28,430 bases of DNA. It comes from an uncultured Cryptobacterium sp. Its GTDB lineage: Bacteria; Actinomycetota; Coriobacteriia; Coriobacteriales; Eggerthellaceae. Both the position numbers and the translations under genes were made by a program. The notes under the pieces are model-generated. The model did not search any database. It was not told the DNA's origin and worked only from the letters and a program-made list of their open reading frames with translations. The stretch covers positions 1 through 28,430 of the forward strand of contig USIG01000007.1 of assembly GCA_900554685.1 (NCBI GenBank), read 5' to 3'. Below are positions 15,987 to 22,947 of the stretch, in pieces (position 1 is the stretch's first letter; each line of letters opens with the position of its first letter).

Positions 15987-16928
15987 ATGAGTGTATGGAT
16001 GATGCCTGGTCAGGGAGCACAAAAAGTTGGCATGGGTGCCGATTTGTTGGTGCTGCCTGAAGTGGAAGAAACCTTTGAAATGGCAAAAGCAGCAACAGGT
16101 ATTGACTTGGTTGCGCTTAGCAAAGAAGGCGATGAGGCGCAGATTAACGATGCGCTTAATTCTCAGGTTTTAACCTCTGCTATTTCGGTTGGATTATCAC
16201 GAGCTTTGTTGGCAAAAGGTTTTACGCCTGATGCGATCGTTGGCTTTTCGCTTGGCGAGGTCAGCGGCCTTATGGTTTCGGGCATTTTGTCGCTCGAAGA
16301 AGGTTTTGCGCTTCTTAACGAGCGCTCTCACGCATTGGCTGATGCATGCCAGAAAAATGCCGGAGCGATGCTTGCGCTTTTGGGCGCCACCCATGAGGAT
16401 GCTCAAAGCGTATGTGATGCGTGCGCTGAAGGCGAGGTGCTGGTATGTGCGAATTACAATTCACCTGGTCAGGTAGTTGTTTCTGGCACGGTTTCCGCTA
16501 TTGATCGCGCGGAGGCATTCTGGAAGGAGCAGTCTAAGCGCTGCTCTCGTTTGCGTACTGCTGGAGCGTTCCATAGTCCTTTGATGGAAGAGGCGGCAGC
16601 GCGTGTGGGCGAATTCTGCAAGCAGCTTACTTTCAAGCAGCCTCTCTATCCTCTTATTTGCAACACCGACGCTAAGCCTTTCGTGGTAGAAGAGGCAGCA
16701 GAGCGTCTTTCTGCTCAGGTGAAAAGTTCTGTAATGTTCGAGCAGAGCATAAGCGCGCTTGTTGCAGAAGGTCAAAGCGACTTTATTGAAGTGGGATTTG
16801 GCGGAGTTCTTACTAATTTGGTGAAACGTATTGATCGCAAGGCTAATCGTATAAAAATTGGTACATATGCTGAATGGGAAAAAGAAGTACCTCAGCTTGT
16901 TTTAGCTGCTGAAGGATCAAACGAATAA
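15987..16928 (+). CDS. fabD: Malonyl-CoA:ACP transacylase
   Basis: About 313 residues; moves malonyl from CoA to ACP to supply the elongation unit. PGQGAQ lies at 7-12. The nucleophile elbow is GFSLGE with Ser88 (most homologues have H or L instead of F), and the catalytic His196 lies in AGAFHSPLM. QVVVSG at about 162-167 is also typical. I prefer ATG 15987 to an in-frame GTG at 15978 because GAAGGTGG (15974-15981) is correctly spaced from the ATG. The start lies 12 bases after fabK, so the two are co-transcribed. Confidence 0.93.
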   Translation: MSVWMMPGQGAQKVGMGADLLVLPEVEETFEMAKAATGIDLVALSKEGDEAQINDALNSQVLTSAISVGLSRALLAKGFTPDAIVGFSLGEVSGLMVSGILSLEEGFALLNERSHALADACQKNAGAMLALLGATHEDAQSVCDACAEGEVLVCANYNSPGQVVVSGTVSAIDRAEAFWKEQSKRCSRLRTAGAFHSPLMEEAAARVGEFCKQLTFKQPLYPLICNTDAKPFVVEEAAERLSAQVKSSVMFEQSISALVAEGQSDFIEVGFGGVLTNLVKRIDRKANRIKIGTYAEWEKEVPQLVLAAEGSNE

Positions 16929-16955
16929 TCACGAGGCAACTAAAAGGAGGTTTAC

Positions 16956-17720
16956 ATGGCTGATACACAAGAAACCCAGGAGCAAGTTGCCCTCGTAACG
17001 GGAGCAAGTCGAGGGATTGGTGCTGCTGTTGCACGCGCGCTTGCTGCTCGTGGGTTTTCACTTGCGCTTAATCATTCCAGCGAACACAGCGCCAAGGCTT
17101 GTGCCGATTTGGCAGAGGATATTCAAAAGACCTTTGGCGTGAAAGCTGCGGCTTTCTGCGCAGATGTTTCTGATTTTGAGGCAACCAAAGAAATGATCGA
17201 TCAGATTCGTGAGCAATTTGGTCGCATTGATGTGTTGGTAAACAATGCAGGTGTCACGCAAGACGGACTGCTTGCTCGTATGAGCGAAGAGGCGTTTGAT
17301 AAGGTTATCTCGGTTAACTTAAAGGGCGCATTTAATTGCATGAGGCACGTTGCTCCTATCATGATGAAACAGCGCAGCGGTCGTATTATTAGTATTTCGA
17401 GCGTTGTTGGACTGTACGGCAACGCTGGCCAGGTCAACTATGCAGCATCTAAGGCAGGCATTGTTGGTATGACGAAAAGTGCAGCTAAAGAGTTAGGTGC
17501 TCGCGGCATTACGGTTAATGCGGTAGCACCAGGTTTTATTGATACGGATATGACCCGTGCTCTGAGCGAAAAGGCACGCGAGGGCGTTGTATCTCGCATT
17601 GCTTTGCGCGAGCTGGGAAGTGCCAAAGATGTTGCGGGCGCGGTTGCCTTTTTGGCAAGCCCCGAGGCGCACTATATTACAGGTCATGTTCTAACGGTAG
17701 ATGGAGGATTATCGCTATGA
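16956..17720 (+). CDS. fabG: 3-oxoacyl-ACP reductase
   Basis: 254-residue short-chain dehydrogenase that reduces 3-oxoacyl-ACP with NADPH. The nucleotide-binding TGASRGIG is at 15-22, NNAG at about 96-99, and the catalytic triad is Ser149, Tyr162 and Lys166 (YAASK). The C-terminal SPEAHYITGHVLTVDGGLSL is typical of FabG. A very strong Shine-Dalgarno (AAAGGAGG) lies 5 bases before the ATG. The stop overlaps the start of fabF by four bases (ATGA), implying translational coupling. Confidence 0.94.
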   Translation: MADTQETQEQVALVTGASRGIGAAVARALAARGFSLALNHSSEHSAKACADLAEDIQKTFGVKAAAFCADVSDFEATKEMIDQIREQFGRIDVLVNNAGVTQDGLLARMSEEAFDKVISVNLKGAFNCMRHVAPIMMKQRSGRIISISSVVGLYGNAGQVNYAASKAGIVGMTKSAAKELGARGITVNAVAPGFIDTDMTRALSEKAREGVVSRIALRELGSAKDVAGAVAFLASPEAHYITGHVLTVDGGLSL

Positions 17721-18991
17721 GTTCACAGACAAATACGGTGGCGTTACACCGTGTAGTTATTACCGGTATGGGTGCTGTGTCTCCTGCTGGACTGGGCGTT
17801 GAAACTCTGTGGTCAAAAGTAACGAGCGGTGAAAGCTGCTTGTCTTTATTCCCTGAAGAGCGTCGTGAGCAATTAGGGGTCAATGTTGGTGGCGTAATTC
17901 CTGATTACGACCCTCTGGAATTGGGCTTTACCAAGAAGGAATCCCGCCGTTTTGCTCCTTTTGTTCAGTATGCCATCTTGGCTTCCGATGAAGCTATGGC
18001 TCAAGCAGGCATTGATATGGAAAAGGAAAACAGCGATCGTTTTGCTTGCATATTCGGCTCCGGCATCGGTGGCCTTAACATGTTTGAGCGCGAATCGGTT
18101 GTTTTGCATGAAAAGGGCGCAAAGCGAGTAAGCCCTCTGTTCATTCCTACCATGATTTCAAACATGGCAGCAGGCAATTTGTCTATTCGCTATGGTCTTA
18201 AGGGTGACTGCCTCAACATTGTGACCGCTTGTGCAACAGGCACTCATTGCGTGGGAGAGGCTTATCGTCTTATTCGCTTTGGTTTTGCCGATGCAGCACT
18301 TGCTGGTGGTACCGAAGAAGGCACCGCTAATATGTCTTTGGCGGGCTTTGCAAACTTGGGTGCTGTTACCAAATCTGATGATCCTAAAAATGCCTCTATG
18401 CCTTTTGACGTGCGCCGCAATGGTTTTGTTCCTGGTGAAGGCGCGGGTGCTTTGGTGCTTGAATCTTTAGAGCACGCACAGGCTCGTGGCGCAAATATCA
18501 TCGCTGAAGTTACTGGTTTTGGCTCCACTGGTGATGCATATCACGTAACTGCTCCTGAACCAAGTGGTGAAGGTGCTATTCGCGCTATGAAACAGGCTTT
18601 GGCAGAAGGCGGTTTCAGCGTTGACGATATTGGTCATTTGAATGCCCATGGCACGGCAACTCCTGTTAATGACAAGACTGAATCTGCTGCATGGAACACG
18701 CTTTTGGGCGATCGTGCTTCTGAGGTTCCTGTGACATCGGTTAAGGGCTGTGTAGGCCATATGCTGGGTGCTGCTGGTGCGATTGAGGCTATCGTTGCTG
18801 CTCTTTCTGTAGCTCGTAGCGTTGTGCCTCCAACGGCAGGCTTTGCTGAGCCAGACCCCGAGTGTTCTGTATTGGTACCTACCGCTGCTATGGTGAACTA
18901 TGAGCAGAAGGTTGTTCTTTCTAACTCGCTGGGCTTTGGCGGACACAATGCAACCCTTGCAATATCTCCCTTTGTTGAGGAGCGTGCCTAA
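17717..18991 (+). CDS. fabF: 3-oxoacyl-ACP synthase II
   Basis: 424-residue condensing enzyme that elongates acyl-ACP with malonyl-ACP. The Cys-His-His active site is visible: Cys172 in TACATG, His311 in NAHGTATPVND, and His348 in GHMLGAAGAIEA. Length is about ten residues above typical FabF because of a short N-terminal leader. It overlaps fabG by four bases and fabZ by one (TAATG). FabF cannot start chains from acetyl-CoA efficiently, so a FabH-type initiating enzyme is expected elsewhere in the genome. Confidence 0.95.
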   Translation: MSSQTNTVALHRVVITGMGAVSPAGLGVETLWSKVTSGESCLSLFPEERREQLGVNVGGVIPDYDPLELGFTKKESRRFAPFVQYAILASDEAMAQAGIDMEKENSDRFACIFGSGIGGLNMFERESVVLHEKGAKRVSPLFIPTMISNMAAGNLSIRYGLKGDCLNIVTACATGTHCVGEAYRLIRFGFADAALAGGTEEGTANMSLAGFANLGAVTKSDDPKNASMPFDVRRNGFVPGEGAGALVLESLEHAQARGANIIAEVTGFGSTGDAYHVTAPEPSGEGAIRAMKQALAEGGFSVDDIGHLNAHGTATPVNDKTESAAWNTLLGDRASEVPVTSVKGCVGHMLGAAGAIEAIVAALSVARSVVPPTAGFAEPDPECSVLVPTAAMVNYEQKVVLSNSLGFGGHNATLAISPFVEERA

Positions 18992-19650
18992 TGTCTGACG
19001 AAAAAGAGATGCTTGGCGCTTCTGCCGAAGGACAGGGAGCGACTACGGGTCAAGAGGCTGCAGGGCAAGGAGCGGCTGCTGGCCAGGCGACTGCGGCCCA
19101 GACTGGCGCAGGACAGGGAGCGGCTGCGGGGCAAGAGGCCCAGGCTGCCGTAAAGCAGGAGGTTCAGACAGCCGCAAACGCGCTGCCCGTAGAATTTCCT
19201 TGTGAAAAGGATGGGGTATTAAAGCTTCTTCCTCATCGCGATCCTTTTGTGTGGGTAAGCCGTGTTTTGTCGTGCGAGCCTGGCAAAAGCGTTGTTGCGG
19301 AGTTGGATGTCGATCCTGATTTGGCTTTATTCAAGGGTCATTTCCCTGGACATCCTGTTCTTCCTGGCGTAATTTTGATGGAAGCGCTTGCTCAGGCAGC
19401 AAGTATTTGCGTGCTTGTTCACGATGGCAAAGAGGGATCTTTGGGCTATTTGGTAGGTATCGATAAGGCGAAATTCCGCCGAACGGTTCTTCCGGGCGAT
19501 ACCGTAACGCTTAAGGGGACCATAACGAAGAATTCTTCACGTATGTGTGTTGCCGAGGTTGAAGCAAGCGTTGATGGAGAAGTATGCGCAACAGCGGTAC
19601 AGAAGTATGTTATTGCGCCTGGTAAAAAATCAGAGGGAGGTAATCAGTAA
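18991..19650 (+). CDS. fabZ: 3-hydroxyacyl-ACP dehydratase with repetitive N-terminal extension
   Basis: 219 residues. The catalytic hot-dog domain occupies about 68-212: PHRDPFVWV, then GHFPGHPVLPG with His117, and ILMEALAQAAS with Glu131, the standard FabZ dyad. It dehydrates 3-hydroxyacyl-ACP. Typical FabZ is about 140-150 residues; here the first 65 form an Ala/Gly/Gln-rich extension with repeated GQGAAAGQ-type motifs, encoded by DNA that repeats with an 81-base offset (copies near 19030 and 19111). The start TAATG-overlaps fabF, so the extension is probably translated. In streptococcal clusters accB lies exactly here, so the extension may descend from its linker, but this is speculative. 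Confidence 0.93.
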   Translation: MSDEKEMLGASAEGQGATTGQEAAGQGAAAGQATAAQTGAGQGAAAGQEAQAAVKQEVQTAANALPVEFPCEKDGVLKLLPHRDPFVWVSRVLSCEPGKSVVAELDVDPDLALFKGHFPGHPVLPGVILMEALAQAASICVLVHDGKEGSLGYLVGIDKAKFRRTVLPGDTVTLKGTITKNSSRMCVAEVEASVDGEVCATAVQKYVIAPGKKSEGGNQ

Positions 19651-22031
19651 TGGCTGCAGTTCAGCAGAATACGCAAGCAGCAGTAGTAACTGATGGTCCT
19701 ACCATCGTATATCAGTTGCCAATTTTGGCAGAGAAACTTGATGGTCCTTTGTTGGTGGTTGGATACGGATCACCCATGAAGGCAACGGTTAAAGCATGCG
19801 TGAAAAGCGGTTGTTCTCAGATCTGGGTAACAGGAACCGATGATAAAGCTCGCGCATTTGCTTGTTCTGGTGCTGCACAGGTTGCCTCATTAGGACCTAA
19901 ATTCGACGCACGCCTGTTCTCTAATGAATATGCCATTATGGATGCTGTTCGCAAAAGCGGCGCATCGGTAATGTTGGTTTGCAATCCCGAAACCGCTAAT
20001 AGTGCTCTGCTTCGCATGGTTGCGCATCAGGCTGGAGTTCAGGTTTTAGGACCAATGGATAAGGACCGCACCCATACGATGTGGGTGGAATGTGCTCCCG
20101 ATCCTGAATTTGGAGATTACGAAGTAACCTGGCGCAAGTGCCCTAAATGTAAGCTCTATCACGATGAAAAGCCCGTTTTGGCAACGGGGGGCGTTTGCCC
20201 TACCTGTGGCGAGCTGTATCGCTTAACTTCTGATGAGCGACTTGATTATCTTTTCGATAAGGATTCTTTCGAGGAATGGAATACCGGTATTCCGGAAACT
20301 GATCCGCTTTCGTTCCCGGATTACGATGCCATTATTGAAAAGAACCGTACCAAGAGCGGCTTAGAAGAGGCAGTTCGTTGTGGATCTGCGCTTTTGAAGG
20401 GTCGTAAAATCGCAGTTTGCATTATGGAGTCCACCTTTATGATGGGATCCATGGGTTCTGTGGTGGGCGAAAAGATTACGCGCACCATTGAACGCGCAAC
20501 TGATGAGCGTCTTCCTTTGATCATATTTACCGCATCGGGTGGCGCCCGTATGCAAGAGGGCCTTGTGTCCTTGATGCAGATGGGCAAAATCAGTGCCGCG
20601 GTAGAGCGTCATAGTCGCGCAGGTTTGCTCTATATTTCGGTTATTACCGATCCTACAACTGGTGGTGTTACGGCATCTTTCGCAACCCAGGGAGACATTA
20701 TTGTTTCTGAGCCTCATGCGCTTATTGGTTTTGCTGGTCGTCGTGTTATTCAAGACACTATTAAGCAAACCTTGCCTGAAGGTTTCCAGACTGCAGAATT
20801 CGCGCTTGAGCATGGCTTGATTGATGCTATTGTCGAGCGCTCTGACTTGCGTGAGTATCTTTCTAAGGTAGTAGACATCCATTGTGCAACGCAGGATTTG
20901 GAAGAGATTGCTGCTTCCGAGGAAAGCGATGACACTACGGCTGGTACTATTCGCTCGGTTATTCGTGCTGCGCGAGAAGCAGCGCTTTCACGTGCAGAAT
21001 CGAATGGTCCTGATTCTGCTGATTCTTCTGAGGATTCATCCGGAGAATCATCGGGTAATTCGTCTTCTGCCAAGACGCATCCTGTAAAGCAGGGCGGCAA
21101 TCCTTTTGCTCGTTTGTTTGGCAAGGCGGGCGCTGCTTTAAGTGGCGATGAGTCGTTCCCTCTAAAGCGTGCTCTTCGCAAGCGTGGTGTTGCGGATGCG
21201 CCTTCGATTCTTCCCATGAAGAAAACCGAGGCGGGGTCTGATGGTGAAGACAATCCTGCTTGGCAAAGCGTGTTGCTGGCGCGCAATGTTCATCGTCCGA
21301 CTGCTCAATACTATATTGATCACATCGTGGATGGCTTTATTGAGCTGCATGGTGATCGCGCATTTGCCGATGATGGCGCTATTGTGGGCGGCATTGGTTG
21401 GATCGACGGCATTCCTGTTACTGTTATTGCCGAGGAAAAGGGTGCTGACTTGCACCAGCGTATTGCGCGCAACTTTGGTTGTCCTCAGCCTGAGGGATAT
21501 CGTAAGAGCTTGCGTTTGATGCGCCAGGCAGAAAAGTTTGGTCGTCCTATCGTGTGCTTGGTTGATACCCAGGGTGCTTTCTGTGGTATGGAAGCTGAAG
21601 AACGTGGCCAGGGTAATGCTATTGCGGATAACTTAGTTGCAATGTCAGGCTTCGGTGTGCCGGTAGTGTGCGTTGTTCTTGGTGAAGGTGGTTCCGGCGG
21701 TGCATTGGCACTTGCAATGGGTAATCGTGTTGCTATGCAGGAACATGCGGTATATTCGGTACTTTCTCCGGAGGGCTTTGCTTCTATTTTGTGGAAGGAT
21801 CGTTCTCGTGCGGCAGAGGCTGCAGCGGTTATGAAGATGAGTGCTGCAGAAGCTTGCGAGATGGGTCTGATCGAAGAAGTCTTAAGCGAAGGCGAAAAAC
21901 CAGCGCACGAAAACCCCGAACAGGCGGTTGTTGCGGTACACGACTTCGTGACCCGTTCTTTAGAGGAATTGTTGCCTATGACCTCTGATGAACTTCGTCA
22001 GCAGCGCTATGAACGCTTCCGTGCATTTTAA
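19650..22031 (+). CDS. accDA: Fused acetyl-CoA carboxylase carboxyltransferase beta-alpha with AccC-like N-terminal domain
   Basis: 793 residues, transferring carboxyl from carboxybiotin to acetyl-CoA to make malonyl-CoA. The AccD part has a C4 zinc ribbon (Cys164, 167, 183, 186), then the crotonase-fold beta domain with TASGGAR at 294-300 and TTGGVTASFA at about 336-345. A Ser-rich linker (about 450-475) joins it to the AccA part (about 535-793) with GDRAF, EKG and GEGGSGGALA at 678-687. Residues about 31-137, absent from ordinary AccD, resemble the first domain of biotin carboxylase: a Rossmann-like start (LLVVGYG), alternating helices and strands in the same order, and a closing VQVLGP where AccC has FIGP. 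The AccC signatures NRGEIA and HPGYGFLSE are replaced, so no carboxylase activity is expected from this piece. The start overlaps fabZ by one base. Confidence 0.92.
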   Translation: MAAVQQNTQAAVVTDGPTIVYQLPILAEKLDGPLLVVGYGSPMKATVKACVKSGCSQIWVTGTDDKARAFACSGAAQVASLGPKFDARLFSNEYAIMDAVRKSGASVMLVCNPETANSALLRMVAHQAGVQVLGPMDKDRTHTMWVECAPDPEFGDYEVTWRKCPKCKLYHDEKPVLATGGVCPTCGELYRLTSDERLDYLFDKDSFEEWNTGIPETDPLSFPDYDAIIEKNRTKSGLEEAVRCGSALLKGRKIAVCIMESTFMMGSMGSVVGEKITRTIERATDERLPLIIFTASGGARMQEGLVSLMQMGKISAAVERHSRAGLLYISVITDPTTGGVTASFATQGDIIVSEPHALIGFAGRRVIQDTIKQTLPEGFQTAEFALEHGLIDAIVERSDLREYLSKVVDIHCATQDLEEIAASEESDDTTAGTIRSVIRAAREAALSRAESNGPDSADSSEDSSGESSGNSSSAKTHPVKQGGNPFARLFGKAGAALSGDESFPLKRALRKRGVADAPSILPMKKTEAGSDGEDNPAWQSVLLARNVHRPTAQYYIDHIVDGFIELHGDRAFADDGAIVGGIGWIDGIPVTVIAEEKGADLHQRIARNFGCPQPEGYRKSLRLMRQAEKFGRPIVCLVDTQGAFCGMEAEERGQGNAIADNLVAMSGFGVPVVCVVLGEGGSGGALALAMGNRVAMQEHAVYSVLSPEGFASILWKDRSRAAEAAAVMKMSAAEACEMGLIEEVLSEGEKPAHENPEQAVVAVHDFVTRSLEELLPMTSDELRQQRYERFRAF

Positions 22032-22047
22032 GTTTTAGCTTCTGCAT

Positions 22048-22200
22048 GGATTCGGTTTGGCGTTTGGTGTAGTGGCACTTACTGCCTCTCGTCGGATTCG
22101 GTTTGGTGCTTGAGTAGTGGCACTTACTGCCTTTCGTCGGATTCGGTTTGGTGCTTGAGTAGTGGCACTTACTGCCTCTGTCTGGACTCGTTCGGCGCTC
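22048..22200. repeat. 45-bp tandem repeat, about 3.3 copies
   Basis: Copies at 22048-22093 (46 bp), 22094-22138 and 22139-22183, plus a diverged start of a fourth from 22184. Each begins GGATTCGGTTTGG and contains TAGTGGCACTTACTGCC. The repeat lies immediately after accDA and before its terminator, so it would be transcribed as part of the 3' untranslated region. Confidence 0.92.
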
Positions 22201-22260
22201 TGGTGCTAGATGTTCGCTGTGGGCGCTCTGAGATCCTAGCATTTCGGCGCCGATGTTCTT

Positions 22261-22301
22261 AAAATGCGAGTTTGGCCACAAAAGCGCAAGTAGTGCATTT
22301 T
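22261..22301. repeat. 41-bp dispersed element, copy 1
   Basis: Begins AAAATGC and ends GCATTTT (7-bp terminal inverted repeat), with GAGTTTGGCCACAAAA inside. A second copy of the same length and ends lies at 28319-28359, 6 kb away. The 16 bases after each copy are also similar (GTGTT, then CTTTT). Confidence 0.8.
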
Positions 22302-22326
22302 CGTGTTTTGCACTTTTGGGAGCGTT

Positions 22327-22368
22327 TAGGCGTTCGTTACAAATAAATAGGCGTTAGTTACCTAAATT
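22327..22368. repeat. 21-bp direct repeat
   Basis: TAGGCGTTCGTTAC (22327-22340) and TAGGCGTTAGTTAC (22348-22361) begin exactly 21 bases apart, about two helical turns. They lie between the 41-bp element and the fab terminator. Function is unknown. Confidence 0.55.
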
Positions 22369-22371
22369 AGT

Positions 22372-22407
22372 GAAGGGAAAGCAAAAAGTTGTTTTCCCTT
22401 CTTTTTT
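22372..22407 (+). terminator. Intrinsic terminator of the fab operon
   Basis: Stem GAAGGGAAA (22372-22380) with TTTCCCTTC (22393-22401), extended inward by four further pairs (one G-T), an AAAG loop and a TTTTTT tail at 22402-22407. It lies 340 bases after the accDA stop, with no other gene between. Confidence 0.9.
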
Positions 22408-22471
22408 GAGTTCAAAATCTGTGCATGAGAAGCAAAAATGTGGCGAAAGTCGCCTTTTTACAACACAAAAG

Positions 22472-22690
22472 TACACGTAACGTTCTTTTGTGTCATGTGG
22501 GCTCGTCTATTCATGTACGCAACGCACTTTTGTGGCATTGAAGCTGAGCCACTTGTGCACGTGAGGTAGCTTTGTGACGTAGGACCTGGGCTTTCCCTGT
22601 CTTTTTTATGCAAGACAGCTTTGTGGTGTAGAAAGTGAGTCCCTCGTACACCTGAAGTCATTTCGTGTCGCTCGGGTTTTCTATTTTGAC
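22472..22690. repeat. Degenerate tandem repeat, about 42-bp unit, five copies
   Basis: Units start at 22472, 22514, 22556, 22609 and 22647, with lengths of 42, 42, 53 and 38 bases and a partial last copy. Each begins TRCAC or TGCAAG and carries a TTTTGTG-like core followed by a GAGCC/GGGCT segment. No spacer-repeat alternation is present. The block lies in the gap before the surface protein gene; the rest of that gap (to 22947) shows no gene. Confidence 0.65.
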
Positions 22691-22947
22691 TCGTAAGATT
22701 ATCTGTTAGCTAGTATGCCGCATACCGAAAACAAGTTCCGATTCGTTCTAGGTAGAGTCTCCTTCATTCTTATATGCCCAGGTTGGTTCATGGTTTGGCC
22801 TTACTCTTTAATCACTTGTAGAGTCGAATATAAAAGGGGAGGGTACGAACTTCTATTGCTGAATTTTTGGCATGGAGCAATTTGAAGTAGTGAGCCTTCC
22901 TTTTGACTCTCGAGGGGTGGTACTCGCGTGGAGGAAAGGAGCTTGTC

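Noticed and set aside
15987..16928. FabD inactive because the nucleophile elbow reads GFSLGE instead of GHSLGE
   Set aside because: The residue before the catalytic serine varies in FabD families (for example Leu in streptococci), and Ser88 and His196 are both present, so the enzyme is expected to be active.
22048..22690. Possible CRISPR array
   Set aside because: Units are contiguous tandem copies that vary in length and sequence, with no constant repeat separated by unique spacers and no cas genes in the window.
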